A DNA stretch of 64,000 bases. Source: Streptococcus mitis. Lineage in GTDB: Bacteria; Bacillota; Bacilli; Lactobacillales; Streptococcaceae. Below the pieces are notes generated by a model that saw nothing but the letters and a program-made list of their open reading frames with translations, searched no databases and had not been told where the DNA came from. The DNA lies in assembly GCF_009496285.1 (NCBI RefSeq), contig NZ_WIJK01000006.1, forward strand, positions 23,429 through 87,428, in the 5' to 3' direction. Position 1 is the first letter of the stretch. Each line of letters starts with the position of its first letter. Below are positions 1 through 7,898 of this stretch, piece after piece. The translations under genes were made by a program, and so were the position numbers.

Positions 1-220
1 CTTTTTCTGGACTCTTGGTTACTGCTGCATAAGCTAAGAGCTCTCCTTCTTCCAGGGCTACATAAGCCTGACCTGAGATAATATCTTCGATAATCGTATC
101 AGTATTTGGATAACCATTTTGCCACTGAGTGCTACCAGCTTCCGCCAAGCATTTTTTAGCTTCCTCAATCACTTGCATAATTGCATCTACTTCGTTTGGA
201 AAGGCTAAACGAATTTCCAT
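1..220 (-). CDS. GNAT-family N-acetyltransferase, partial (N-terminal part only)
   Basis: The minus strand reads MEIRLAFPNEVDAIMQVIEE and stays open to the window edge, so only about the first 73 residues are present. The opening beta strand, a helix carrying an AxxxCLAEAG-like turn, and the later QAYVALEEGELLAYAAV strand pair match the start of the GNAT fold. Such proteins transfer an acetyl group from acetyl-CoA to an amine; the substrate cannot be told from this fragment. An AGGAG-type ribosome binding site lies just upstream of the ATG at 220. It is divergent from the DUF1836 gene. Confidence 0.7.
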   Translation of the reverse strand, partial: MEIRLAFPNEVDAIMQVIEEAKKCLAEAGSTQWQNGYPNTDTIIEDIISGQAYVALEEGELLAYAAVTKSPEK

Positions 221-291
221 CTTATCTCCTCTTTTCTGACTAGTTTCTCTCATCATAGCATAATTTAAGGCTTTCTACAAGCAGTTAAAAC

Positions 292-320
292 TTGACTTTT
301 GATTTCTATTATTTTATAAT
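292..320 (+). promoter_or_regulatory. Sigma-A promoter for the DUF1836/hemolysin III pair
   Basis: TTGACT at 292-297 and TATAAT at 315-320 are separated by exactly 17 bases. The site lies 34 bases upstream of the ATG at 355 and faces the two-gene unit. Confidence 0.75.
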
Positions 321-354
321 CTAGTTATCAAAACTAGATAAACAGGAGTTGGAA

Positions 355-810
355 ATGAAATTTACTTTTTCCTACCCAGAATGGGACGAAATTCCAAACA
401 TTGATCTCTATTTGGACCAGGTCCTACTTTATGTGAATAAAGTTTGTTCCCCTATTTCTCTTGCTAAAGAAAAAGGTTTAACTGCATCAATGGTGAACAA
501 CTATGTCAAACACGGCTATATCAGCAAACCTGAAAAGAAAAAATACCAACGCAAACAAATCGCCCGATTGATTGCTATCACAACGCTCAAGTCTGTTTTT
601 TCAATCCAGGAAATTGCTCAAACCCTTAATACCCTACACACAGAGACTAACTCAGAAGAGCTTTACAATGCTTTTGTAGACTATATGAATGAGGACCTAG
701 ACCCAGCCAATCCTATTATCCAAGCAAGTTGCCAAACGGTCAAACTCTATCATCAAACACTAGTACTAGTCTATACAGAAAATGAAGAGGAGGAAACAAA
801 TGAATACTAG
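355..810 (+). CDS. DUF1836 domain-containing protein
   Basis: This 151-residue cytoplasmic protein is recognisable as a DUF1836 protein. It has a short N-terminal segment (FSYPEWDEIPNIDLYLDQV), then a helix-turn-helix-like stretch (about residues 38-75, KGLTASMVNNYVKHGYI followed by a basic KKKYQRKQIARL) that resembles a MerR-type DNA-binding region. Its function is not established. The ATG at 355 is preferred over an in-frame TTG at 349 because the AGGAG at 344-348 is correctly spaced for 355. The gene overlaps the hemolysin III start by 11 bases, so the two are probably translationally coupled. Confidence 0.8.
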   Translation: MKFTFSYPEWDEIPNIDLYLDQVLLYVNKVCSPISLAKEKGLTASMVNNYVKHGYISKPEKKKYQRKQIARLIAITTLKSVFSIQEIAQTLNTLHTETNSEELYNAFVDYMNEDLDPANPIIQASCQTVKLYHQTLVLVYTENEEEETNEY

Positions 811-1447
811 TTTTAAACTCAGTAAACGCCTTAGTTTTGGAGAAGAAATAGCAAACAGTGTCACCCATGCTGTAGGTGCTGTCATCATGCTCATCTTACT
901 TCCTATCTCATCCACTTACAGCTATGAGGCTCATGGTCTTTTATCTTCTGTAGGTGTCTCCATTTTTGTCATTAGCCTCTTTCTCATGTTCCTTTCATCT
1001 ACTATTTATCATTCTATGGCTTATGGTTCAACTCATAAGTATGTCTTGCGCATTATCGACCATTCCATGATTTATGTTGCGATTGCTGGCTCTTATACTC
1101 CTGTCGTTTTGACCTTGATGAATAACTGGTTTGGTTACCTGATTATTGCTATCCAATGGGGAACAACTATTTTTGGTATTCTTTATAAAATTTTTGCCAA
1201 AAAAGTCAATGAAAAATTTAGTCTAATTCTCTACTTAATCATGGGTTGGTTAGTTGTGGCTATCCTACCAGCAATCATCAGTCAAACAAATCCAATCTTT
1301 TGGACTCTTATGGTATCAGGTGGTCTTTGCTATACAGTTGGTGCTGGATTTTACGCTAAGAAGAAACCTTACTTCCACATGATCTGGCATCTCTTCATCC
1401 TAGCAGCTTCAGCTCTCCAATACATTGCCATTGTTTATTACATGTAA
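800..1447 (+). CDS. Hemolysin III family (TrhA/YqfA-type, PAQR-like) membrane protein
   Basis: A 215-residue integral membrane protein with seven predicted helices. Family marks are visible: the early EEIANSVTHAVG motif (about residues 14-25), SSTIYHS after the second helix, IDHSMIYVAIAGSYTP in the middle, and HMIWHLF in the last part. The conserved His and Ser/Asp residues are those of the PAQR/CREST hydrolase-like superfamily. The family name comes from a Bacillus cereus haemolytic activity; housekeeping roles in membrane energetics have been proposed. ATG at 800 is chosen over 782 because a GAGGAGG sits at 786-792. The gene ends at a strong hairpin shared with pdxT. Confidence 0.87.
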   Translation: MNTSFKLSKRLSFGEEIANSVTHAVGAVIMLILLPISSTYSYEAHGLLSSVGVSIFVISLFLMFLSSTIYHSMAYGSTHKYVLRIIDHSMIYVAIAGSYTPVVLTLMNNWFGYLIIAIQWGTTIFGILYKIFAKKVNEKFSLILYLIMGWLVVAILPAIISQTNPIFWTLMVSGGLCYTVGAGFYAKKKPYFHMIWHLFILAASALQYIAIVYYM

Positions 1448-1479
1448 AAATAGGCCGGGAAAATCCCGACCTATTTTTA
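1446..1479. terminator. Bidirectional rho-independent terminator between hemolysin III gene and pdxT
   Basis: A stem of about 15 bp (1446-1460 with 1464-1478) has A-rich and T-rich flanks and one C/A mismatch. It can end transcription from both convergent genes and overlaps the pdxT stop codon. Confidence 0.85.
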
Positions 1480-2049
1480 TTTGCACATGTTGATAAAGTA
1501 TTGATGCAAGCGAAGATCATTTGTCAATTCCGGATGAAAGGAGGTCACTAGCATATTCTTTTCTTGAGCGGCAACGATTTGATTGTTCACTACTGACAGA
1601 ACATCGACACCCTTACCAACTTCACTAATAATAGGTCCACGGATAAAGGTCATGGGAATCTTGCCAACACCCTTGCAGTCTGCTTCTGTATAAAAGCTTC
1701 CTAGCTGACGTCCATAGGCATTACGCTCCACTACTATGTCCATAGTCGCTAGATGGCTTTCCTCTTGAGAAGTGATTTGTCTCGCTAGCAAAATCAAGCC
1801 TGCACAAGTTCCAAAGACTGGTAAACCATTGAGAATAGCCTCTCTTATAGGAATCAACATTTGCTGATCTCGCAATAGTTTTCCCATAGTTGTAGACTCA
1901 CCTCCTGGCAAAATCAAACCTGATAGCTCACTTCGATGTTGCTGAAAGTCTTCTAGATTTCGCAGTTCAACACTTTCAACTCCTAGTTTTGCAAGGACTT
2001 TCTCATGCTCTACAAAGGCGCCTTGCAAGGCCGATATTCCAATTTTCAT
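1477..2049 (-). CDS. pdxT: PLP synthase glutaminase subunit PdxT
   Basis: A 190-residue class I glutamine amidotransferase that hydrolyses glutamine and channels ammonia to PdxS for de novo pyridoxal 5'-phosphate synthesis. Seen in the sequence: the LPGGEST loop near residue 47, the nucleophile in GTCAGL at Cys82, and the SFHPEL motif holding His172 and Glu174 of the catalytic triad. The length matches the family. Its start codon directly abuts the pdxS stop codon, so the subunits are co-translated from one transcript, as expected for a 12+12 complex. Confidence 0.96.
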   Translation of the reverse strand: MKIGISALQGAFVEHEKVLAKLGVESVELRNLEDFQQHRSELSGLILPGGESTTMGKLLRDQQMLIPIREAILNGLPVFGTCAGLILLARQITSQEESHLATMDIVVERNAYGRQLGSFYTEADCKGVGKIPMTFIRGPIISEVGKGVDVLSVVNNQIVAAQEKNMLVTSFHPELTNDLRLHQYFINMCK

Positions 2050-2925
2050 CTATTTTCCTCGCTCCGCCATGAGAATTTGGATTTCATTCTCATTGATACC
2101 AACCATAGCTTCTCCCAAGTCTTCAGAGATTTGAGCTAAAATTTGAGGATTCTGATAATTGGTAACAGCCTTGACAATTGCTGCCGCACGTTTAACAGGA
2201 TCACCTGACTTGAAAATTCCTGAGCCAACAAAGACACCTTCTGCACCTAGCTGCATCATAAGAGCAGCATCTGCAGGTGTTGCAACCCCTCCAGCCGCAA
2301 AGTTAACAACTGGTAGTTTTCCATGTTCGTGAACGTATTGAACTAATTCTACAGGTACTTGGAGTTCTTTTGCAGCAACATATAACTCGTCCTCACGGAG
2401 ATTTTGAATGCGACGAATTTCTTGATTCATCATGCGCATATGGCGGACTGCCTGAACGATATCTCCTGTTCCAGGTTCCCCTTTTGTTCGAATCATTGAA
2501 GCTCCTTCAGCGATACGACGCAAGGCTTCTCCTAGATCTTTTGCACCGCAAACAAAAGGAACTTGGAATTCTTTCTTATCCACATGGAAACGATCGTCAG
2601 CTGGAGATAACACCTCACTCTCATCGATATAGTCAATCTCGATGGCTTCCAAAATCTGTGCTTCAACAAAATGCCCAATTCGAACCTTGGCCATAACTGG
2701 AATACTGACTGCTTCTTGGATTTCCTTGATCATCTTTGGATCGCTCATGCGAGAGACACCACCAGCTGCACGAATATCAGCTGGGATTCTCTCCAAGGCC
2801 ATAACAGCTGCCGCACCTGCAGCCTCAGCAATTCTTGCTTGTTCAGGATTTTGAACATCCATAATGACGCCACCTTTAAGCATCTGTGCCAAATTTTTAT
2901 TTAATTCATAACGATTTTCAGTCAT
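2050..2925 (-). CDS. pdxS: PLP synthase lyase subunit PdxS
   Basis: A 291-residue TIM-barrel enzyme that condenses ribose 5-phosphate, glyceraldehyde 3-phosphate and ammonia into pyridoxal 5'-phosphate. Family signatures: KGGVIMDV near the start, AKVRIGHF with the substrate-binding lysine at residue 80, RTKGEPGTG in the middle and the phosphate-binding [10 protein letters not shown] near the C terminus. Two upstream in-frame ATGs (2940, 2934) exist. The ATG at 2925 gives the usual family length and has a GAGG about 8 bases upstream. It heads the pdxST operon. Confidence 0.96.
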   Translation of the reverse strand: MTENRYELNKNLAQMLKGGVIMDVQNPEQARIAEAAGAAAVMALERIPADIRAAGGVSRMSDPKMIKEIQEAVSIPVMAKVRIGHFVEAQILEAIEIDYIDESEVLSPADDRFHVDKKEFQVPFVCGAKDLGEALRRIAEGASMIRTKGEPGTGDIVQAVRHMRMMNQEIRRIQNLREDELYVAAKELQVPVELVQYVHEHGKLPVVNFAAGGVATPADAALMMQLGAEGVFVGSGIFKSGDPVKRAAAIVKAVTNYQNPQILAQISEDLGEAMVGINENEIQILMAERGK

Positions 2926-2965
2926 TTTTTTCATCCTCAATAGTTGTATTGGTAGCTACAGTTTT

Positions 2966-2994
2966 ATTGTAAGGTATAAAAGACTGCATAACAA
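2966..2994 (-). promoter_or_regulatory. Sigma-A promoter of pdxST
   Basis: Read on the minus strand, TTGTTA (plus 2989-2994) and TACAAT (plus 2966-2971) are separated by 17 bases and lie about 40 bases before the pdxS start. No separate operator was recognised. Confidence 0.6.
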
Positions 2995-3044
2995 GATAAA
3001 ATAAATCGATTTGTCCGGGTACAATTATATCAATCATCAAAAAA

Positions 3045-3215
3045 GGCGGTGGGACAGAAATCGATAGACAAAGTCTCGATTTCGTAGTCCCAGCCCCGCG
3101 AGGATGATTAGGAGCTTTTGGGAGTCTAAAAGACGAACAAAAAGTTCAATCAGCTACCGCGTCAAAGTTTAATTGCTAATAAAAAGTGAGGTCGGGATCT
3201 TTTGTCCCAACCTCC
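3045..3215. repeat. Intergenic hairpin-bounded repeat-like element (about 170 bp)
   Basis: The gene-free stretch between the Pr6Pr gene and the pdxS promoter holds two hairpins. One at about 3050-3100 pairs a GTGGGAC..AAATCGA arm with TCGATTT..GTCCCAGCC. The other at about 3187-3214 pairs GAGGT.GGGA with TCCC.ACCTC and ends next to the Pr6Pr stop codon, so it can act as a terminator. The 'tgggac/gtccca' arms are a motif seen repeatedly in streptococcal intergenic regions; a related GAGGCTGGGCAAAAA string occurs at about 57898. No credible reading frame is seen. Confidence 0.55.
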
Positions 3216-3848
3216 TTATTTCTTAGATTTTTTAATGTTTTTAACAAGATAAAACAGATATCCTGAAACCATGTAGGCAACAAAGATAATGGCTGCCCAT
3301 CTAAAGACAAATCCCCAACCATGTTTATTGGCATTTAAAAAGAAATAAGGGAAGGGACTATCCTTAGCGTTAGGAACGTCCATCTTTAGAACAAAGCCGT
3401 TTAAGATTGCAAATCCCATATAGAGCAGTGGTAAAACTGTCCATACAATAGGATCAAACCACTTATATTGACGACTCTTATCAAAAATGATGGTATCAAC
3501 TAGAAACCAGAGGGGTACGATATAATGGCAAAGGAAGTTTTCCAAACGGTAAAAATCTTTTGTCAAGGGAGCCAACATGAAATGATAGATGACACAGGTA
3601 ATCATGATACTCATGGTGATACCACCCTTGAGTCGCAAAAGACTTGAACTTTGCCAATAATCACCCTCACGTCGCATCTTCCATAAAAGATAACCTGTAA
3701 AAATCATCACCAAGAGGTTGGAAAGTACTGTATAGTAGAGCAACATTCCGAAACCACCGTGCTTGGTAATTTCCAGATAAATACCTGTAAATGCTGCCAA
3801 AAACATAAAAGCCCGACTGAAAAAAATTATTTTATTCCAAGCAGTCAT
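3216..3848 (-). CDS. Pr6Pr family six-helix membrane protein
   Basis: A 210-residue protein with six evenly spaced hydrophobic helices, a basic C terminus (VKNIKKSKK) and charged loops. It matches the Pr6Pr family (prokaryotic relatives of FAR-17a/AIG1 proteins). The recognisable pattern is a YYTVLSNLL segment in helix 2, a FLCHYIVPLWF segment in the middle and a PFPYFFLN loop before the last helix. The biochemical role is unknown. Its start lies 2 bases after the yjdM stop on the same strand, so the two are probably co-transcribed. Confidence 0.75.
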   Translation of the reverse strand: MTAWNKIIFFSRAFMFLAAFTGIYLEITKHGGFGMLLYYTVLSNLLVMIFTGYLLWKMRREGDYWQSSSLLRLKGGITMSIMITCVIYHFMLAPLTKDFYRLENFLCHYIVPLWFLVDTIIFDKSRQYKWFDPIVWTVLPLLYMGFAILNGFVLKMDVPNAKDSPFPYFFLNANKHGWGFVFRWAAIIFVAYMVSGYLFYLVKNIKKSKK

Positions 3849-3850
3849 GA

Positions 3851-4189
3851 TTAGATCTTTTTAACAAATTCTGATTTCAATTTCATAGCACCAAAACCAT
3901 CAATCTTACAATCGATGTTGTGGTCACCTTCAACAATACGGATGTTTTTAACACGTGTCCCTTGCTTAAGGTCTTTTGGAGCGCCTTTTACCTTAAGGTC
4001 TTTGATCAAGGTTACTGTATCACCGTCAGCCAATTTATTTCCATTAGCATCGATGGCAACAAGGCCGTCTTCAACCTCTGCTTGCTCAGCAGGATTCCAT
4101 TCATAAGCACACTCTGGGCAGACTAGCAAGGCTCCGTCTTCATAGACATATTCTGAATTACATTTTGGGCAATTTGGTAGATTGTTCAT
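3851..4189 (-). CDS. YjdM/PhnA family zinc-ribbon protein
   Basis: A 112-residue protein with an N-terminal zinc ribbon (CPKC at about residues 7-10 and CPEC at 24-27) and a C-terminal beta-barrel-like domain ([23 protein letters not shown]) characteristic of the 'alkylphosphonate utilization operon protein PhnA' family. Despite the name the family is not a phosphonate-degrading enzyme; it has no firmly assigned role. The ATG at 4189 is preferred to the upstream ATG at 4210 because an AAGGAG sits about 7 bases before it. Confidence 0.85.
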   Translation of the reverse strand: MNNLPNCPKCNSEYVYEDGALLVCPECAYEWNPAEQAEVEDGLVAIDANGNKLADGDTVTLIKDLKVKGAPKDLKQGTRVKNIRIVEGDHNIDCKIDGFGAMKLKSEFVKKI

Positions 4190-4281
4190 CTTATCTCCTT
4201 CTATTTTCATGATGGTTTGATTGTCAAATTTTCGTTAACAAAGACTATTATACCTTAAAATTAAAAATTTGACAAATTGCT

Positions 4282-4317
4282 AAAAAACCGACTCACCACT
4301 ATCGTGGTCAATCGGTT
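4282..4317 (-). terminator. Terminator of the LysM-cmk operon
   Basis: A bulged stem with arms AACCGA/TCGGTT and CCAC/GTGG is followed on the minus strand by a run of T residues. It lies just after the cmk stop codon. Confidence 0.75.
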
Positions 4318-4327
4318 AAAATTTCAA

Positions 4328-4999
4328 TTAAAAATGTTTGACTGCTTCTGATTTAATTTTTTCAACAACTTCTAAAATACTTAGCCCTGTTGTGTCCAAA
4401 TAGATTGCATCATCAGCCTGTTTAAGAGGAGAAGTTTCACGATGACTATCCTTATAATCACGCGCAGCAATCTCTTCTTTCAAAGTTTCCAAATCTGTTT
4501 CGATCCCTTTTGAAAGATTTTCCTTATAACGTCTTTCCGCACGTTCATCCACTGAAGCAACAAGAAAAATCTTCAATTCAGCTTGAGGTAATACAACTGT
4601 ACCAATATCTCGACCATCCATGACGATTCCGCCTTGTTGAGCAATTTCTTGTTGAAGGGCTACCAATTTTTCACGAATAGCTGGAATGGCTGCAAAAGCA
4701 GATACAGCATTGGTTACTTCATTTTCACGGATTGGATTGGTAACATCAACGTCTCCAACAAAAACAAGCTGTTCCCCTGTTTCAGCACGACCAAAGCGAA
4801 TCGGATATTGTTCCAATAATTCAAGAAGTCGAGAAGACTCTTCTGGACTTACTTGATTGTTCAAAGCGATGTAAGTCGCAGCACGATACATGGCACCTGT
4901 ATCCAGATAAGTATAGCCAAAGTCCTTAGCGATAATCTTAGCTACTGTACTTTTACCACTGGATGCTGGTCCATCAATAGCGATCTGAATTGTTTTCAT
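4328..4999 (-). CDS. cmk: Cytidylate kinase
   Basis: A 223-residue nucleoside monophosphate kinase that phosphorylates CMP and dCMP with ATP in the cytoplasm. Motifs seen: P-loop GPASSGKST at residues 10-18, [10 protein letters not shown] for the monophosphate site, the [10 protein letters not shown] segment and the [19 protein letters not shown] lid region typical of bacterial Cmk. The length is normal. It follows the LysM protein gene by 8 bases on the same strand and ends at a terminator, so the two form an operon. Confidence 0.96.
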   Translation of the reverse strand: MKTIQIAIDGPASSGKSTVAKIIAKDFGYTYLDTGAMYRAATYIALNNQVSPEESSRLLELLEQYPIRFGRAETGEQLVFVGDVDVTNPIRENEVTNAVSAFAAIPAIREKLVALQQEIAQQGGIVMDGRDIGTVVLPQAELKIFLVASVDERAERRYKENLSKGIETDLETLKEEIAARDYKDSHRETSPLKQADDAIYLDTTGLSILEVVEKIKSEAVKHF

Positions 5000-5007
5000 T
5001 CTAACTC

Positions 5008-5496
5008 CTATCTTGTCTTAAGGACATCACCAGGATTTGCAAACCAAGTTCCTGAAGACATATGACCAGGGTTCAAGGCTTCAAGCTGGGCAATAGAAAT
5101 ACCTGCTCTAGCTGCAATAGCTGCTTCACCTTCACCTGCAAGGACAGTAATGGTTCCCTCAGCATTTGTATGTTCCTCTGAACTACTTGAAGAAGTTGAT
5201 CCTGCTTCAGAACTTGATGCTTCAACTGAACTACTTGATGACGTTGAAGAAACTTCCTCTACCTTAGGCGCAGAAGAATCATGAAAATCTTTCAAGGCTG
5301 CTGTACGATCACTTCCACCAGATGACAGGTAGATTAGAATAGCAATCATACCGACAACGATAACAAAGAAAATACAGGCCAAAATGGTTAGAATACGGTT
5401 GGCTACCACTCCTGTTCCCTTATTTCCTCTACTTCTTCGTTCCGAACGACTTTCCTCGATGTCGTAAATATCTTCTTGCCATGGTTCCTTTTCCAT
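5008..5496 (-). CDS. SAG1386/EF1546-type membrane-anchored LysM protein
   Basis: A 162-residue protein with a charged cytoplasmic head (about residues 1-32), one transmembrane helix (about 35-58), a low-complexity Ser/Glu linker (about 80-110) and a C-terminal LysM-like domain (about 114-162). That topology puts the LysM outside the membrane, where such domains bind peptidoglycan. Its neighbour cmk is the usual partner in streptococci. It is divergent from the ferredoxin gene with only 45 bases between the starts, so the promoter regions must overlap. Confidence 0.82.
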   Translation of the reverse strand: MEKEPWQEDIYDIEESRSERRSRGNKGTGVVANRILTILACIFFVIVVGMIAILIYLSSGGSDRTAALKDFHDSSAPKVEEVSSTSSSSSVEASSSEAGSTSSSSSEEHTNAEGTITVLAGEGEAAIAARAGISIAQLEALNPGHMSSGTWFANPGDVLKTR

Positions 5497-5506
5497 ACCT
5501 TACTCC

Positions 5507-5535
5507 TTGTTTTTTTTCTAATTTCTTATTACAAT
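5507..5535 (+). promoter_or_regulatory. Promoter placing the ferredoxin start codon at the transcription start
   Basis: TTGTTT at 5507-5512 and TACAAT at 5530-5535 have a 17-base spacer. A start about 7 bases after the -10 would be at 5542, the A of the ferredoxin ATG. No Shine-Dalgarno sequence is seen between, so a leaderless mRNA is predicted. Confidence 0.6.
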
Positions 5536-5541
5536 ATAAAT

Positions 5542-5739
5542 ATGAAAATCACACTTATACCTGAACGATGCATTGCCTGTGGGCTATGCCAAACCTATTC
5601 TGATTTATTTGATTACCATGATAATGGTATTGTGCGTTTCTATGATGATCCTAATCTACTAGAGAGAGACGTCCCAGCTAGTGAAGAGCTAGTGGAAGCT
5701 GTGAAACAGTGCCCCACTCGCGCGCTTATCAAAGATTAA
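5542..5739 (+). CDS. Single-cluster 4Fe-4S ferredoxin
   Basis: A 65-residue acidic electron carrier. Cys10, Cys13 and Cys16 (CIACGLC) plus Cys57 (CP near the C terminus) make one [4Fe-4S] site, as in the small Bacillus-type ferredoxins. The open frame extends upstream to 5476, but that extension lies over the start of the divergent LysM gene and is not ferredoxin-like; the ATG at 5542 gives the expected N terminus. No ribosome binding site precedes it (see the promoter entry). A plausible redox partner, a ferredoxin/flavodoxin-NADP reductase, is encoded at 20057-21025. Confidence 0.92.
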   Translation: MKITLIPERCIACGLCQTYSDLFDYHDNGIVRFYDDPNLLERDVPASEELVEAVKQCPTRALIKD

Positions 5740-5841
5740 TTTGTCAGCAGTGGTGATTCGATTTCCAAATCCCACTTCTTCTAGTTTAGCATATTTTTCC
5801 AGAAAATTATAGTCTTTTGAAGGACTAATTTTTATCAAAGC

Positions 5842-6774
5842 CTATCTCGGCTCACTCTGTTCTTTTATCAGATAGAGGGGCCTTTTTTTTGTTTCTAGAT
5901 AAATTTTACTGACATATTTTCCCAGAATACCAATGGTCAATAATTGGACACCACCAAGAAATAGAATGACAGCCATCAGAGATGTCCAGCCAGAGGTTGG
6001 ATTCCCAAGCATAAGAGTACGAATAACTACAAAAAGGGTCATCACCAAAGCCATAAAACAAGACGTAAGACCAGCAACAAAGGCTAATATCAAAGGAAAA
6101 TCTGAAAAATTTACAATCCCTTCGATAGAGTAGAAAAAGAGTTGCCTAAAGCTCCAACTAGTCTTACCTGCCTGCCTTTCAACATTAGGGTATTCTAGAT
6201 AGTGAGTATGAAAACCAACCCAGGCAAAGAGGCCTTTAGAAAAGCGATTGTATTCTGTCAATTCTAACACTGCATCTACTACTGATTTTCTCATCATCCG
6301 AAAATCACGAACCCCTAGGGGAAGAGCTACTGGGCTAATTTTTTGCATGAAACGATAAAAAAGATTGGCACAGAAACTACGTAGAAATGGCTCTCCCTCT
6401 CGACTAGTTCTACGAGTTCCCACACAGTCCAAATCCGGATTCTGATCTAGTAGTTCTTTCATCTCAAGCAGGAGGTTTGGCGGATCCTGAAGGTCTGCAT
6501 CCATAACCACAACCAAATCTCCACTTGCTTGCTGTAATCCTGCATATAAGGCCGCTTCCTTCCCAAAGTTTCGCGAGAAAGAGATATAATGTACTGCAGA
6601 ATTTTGCTCCCTATATGCCTTTAAAACTTCCAAAGTCCTATCAGTTGACCCATCATCTACAAAAATATATTCGATTTCTGTTCCCAAATCTGGAATCAGA
6701 GCTTCAAGAGTTTGATAAAAAAGAGGAAGTACTTCCTCTTCGTTTAAACATGGGACTATGATTGAAATCATCAT
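5842..6774 (-). CDS. GtrB/DPM1-type family 2 glycosyltransferase
   Basis: A 310-residue membrane-associated transferase that by family moves a sugar from a nucleotide donor onto undecaprenyl phosphate. The N-terminal GT-A domain shows the IIVPCLNEEEVLP start, DDGSTDRT and the metal-binding MDADLQDPP motif. Two hydrophobic helices follow in the C-terminal 90 residues (about 220-245 and 260-285). The open frame extends into galE, but the ATG at 6774 lies 1 base after the galE stop and begins the canonical GT2 strand, so the genes are coupled. The polymer it serves is not evident. Confidence 0.86.
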   Translation of the reverse strand: MMISIIVPCLNEEEVLPLFYQTLEALIPDLGTEIEYIFVDDGSTDRTLEVLKAYREQNSAVHYISFSRNFGKEAALYAGLQQASGDLVVVMDADLQDPPNLLLEMKELLDQNPDLDCVGTRRTSREGEPFLRSFCANLFYRFMQKISPVALPLGVRDFRMMRKSVVDAVLELTEYNRFSKGLFAWVGFHTHYLEYPNVERQAGKTSWSFRQLFFYSIEGIVNFSDFPLILAFVAGLTSCFMALVMTLFVVIRTLMLGNPTSGWTSLMAVILFLGGVQLLTIGILGKYVSKIYLETKKRPLYLIKEQSEPR

Positions 6775-6775
6775 T

Positions 6776-7795
6776 TTAGTCTTCAAATCCATTTGGATGT
6801 TTGCTCTGCCAACGCCACGCATCTTCACACATTTCTGTAATACCAAGTCCTGCTTCCCATCCAAGTTCTTCCTTAGCTTTGGCTGGGTCTGAGTAACATT
6901 CTGCAATATCACCAGGACGGCGCTCCACAATACGATAAGGAATCGGGCGTCCGACTGCTTTTTCCATATTTTGGATAATTTCAAGGACAGAATAGCCTTT
7001 CCCTGTACCAAGGTTGTAAATGTTTAGTCCTGAACCTTTTTGAAGCTTCTTAAGGGCCGCAACGTGCCCTTTTGCTAAGTCAACGACGTGGATATAGTCA
7101 CGAACACCTGTTCCATCTTCTGTATCGTAGTCATCTCCAAAGACCTGAACTTGTTCCAACTTACCAACTGCGACTTGTGTAACATATGGAAGAAGGTTAT
7201 TTGGAATACCGTTTGGATTTTCACCCAAATCACCGCTCTTATGCGCTCCGATTGGGTTGAAGTAGCGAAGTAAAACAACGTTCCATTCTGAATCGGCTTT
7301 ATAGATATCCGTCAAGATTTCTTCAAGCATCAACTTAGTACGACCATAAGGGTTAGTAGCAGAAAGAGGGAAATCTTCGAGGATTGGAACAGTATGCGGA
7401 TCTCCATAAACTGTTGCTGAAGAGCTGAAGATGATATTCTTACAGTTTGTCTCTTCCATAACTTTCAAGAGACTGACAGTTCCAGCAATATTGTTATCAT
7501 AGTAGGCAAGTGGGATACGTGTAGATTCCCCTACAGCTTTCAAACCAGCAAAATGAATCACACCTGTTGGTTCTTCATGTTTGAAAATATCACGAAGTGT
7601 ATCTGTGTCACGAATATCTGCTTCGTAGAAAGGAATTTCTACCCCAGTGATTCTTTCGACTACTTCAAGACTTTTACGACTACTGTTTACCAAATTATCG
7701 ACAACAACAACTTGGTGTCCTGCTTGGACCAGTTCGATGACGGTGTGAGTTCCGATAAAACCAGCTCCACCCGTTACCAGAATTTTTTCTTGCAT
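6776..7795 (-). CDS. galE: UDP-glucose 4-epimerase
   Basis: A 339-residue extended short-chain dehydrogenase that interconverts UDP-glucose and UDP-galactose (and in some species the N-acetyl forms) with bound NAD. Seen: GGAGFIG at residues 9-15, the SSSATVYGDP segment, and catalytic Tyr150-x3-Lys154 in NPYGRTK. The C-terminal nucleotide-sugar site has RRPGDIAECYSD. It is not next to galK/galT, but sits directly upstream of a glycosyltransferase gene, which suggests it feeds surface polysaccharide synthesis. Confidence 0.95.
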   Translation of the reverse strand: MQEKILVTGGAGFIGTHTVIELVQAGHQVVVVDNLVNSSRKSLEVVERITGVEIPFYEADIRDTDTLRDIFKHEEPTGVIHFAGLKAVGESTRIPLAYYDNNIAGTVSLLKVMEETNCKNIIFSSSATVYGDPHTVPILEDFPLSATNPYGRTKLMLEEILTDIYKADSEWNVVLLRYFNPIGAHKSGDLGENPNGIPNNLLPYVTQVAVGKLEQVQVFGDDYDTEDGTGVRDYIHVVDLAKGHVAALKKLQKGSGLNIYNLGTGKGYSVLEIIQNMEKAVGRPIPYRIVERRPGDIAECYSDPAKAKEELGWEAGLGITEMCEDAWRWQSKHPNGFED

Positions 7796-7898
7796 TTTAT
7801 TTCCTCAATTCTTGGATTATTTTTTTCATTTTACCATTTTTGATAGGGAAAGTCATTTACTTTCCTAACACTATCGTAAAATCTAAGTAAAAGATTTA

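Noticed and set aside
2370..2904. Plus-strand open frames opposite pdxS
   Set aside because: They lie antisense to a well-conserved gene, have no ribosome sites and no recognisable protein features.
5740..5841. Open minus-strand stretch of about 35 codons between the ferredoxin and glycosyltransferase genes
   Set aside because: Composition is protein-like (KDYNFLEKYAKLEEVGFGNR) but it has no start codon or ribosome site and runs into antisense ferredoxin; at most a gene remnant.
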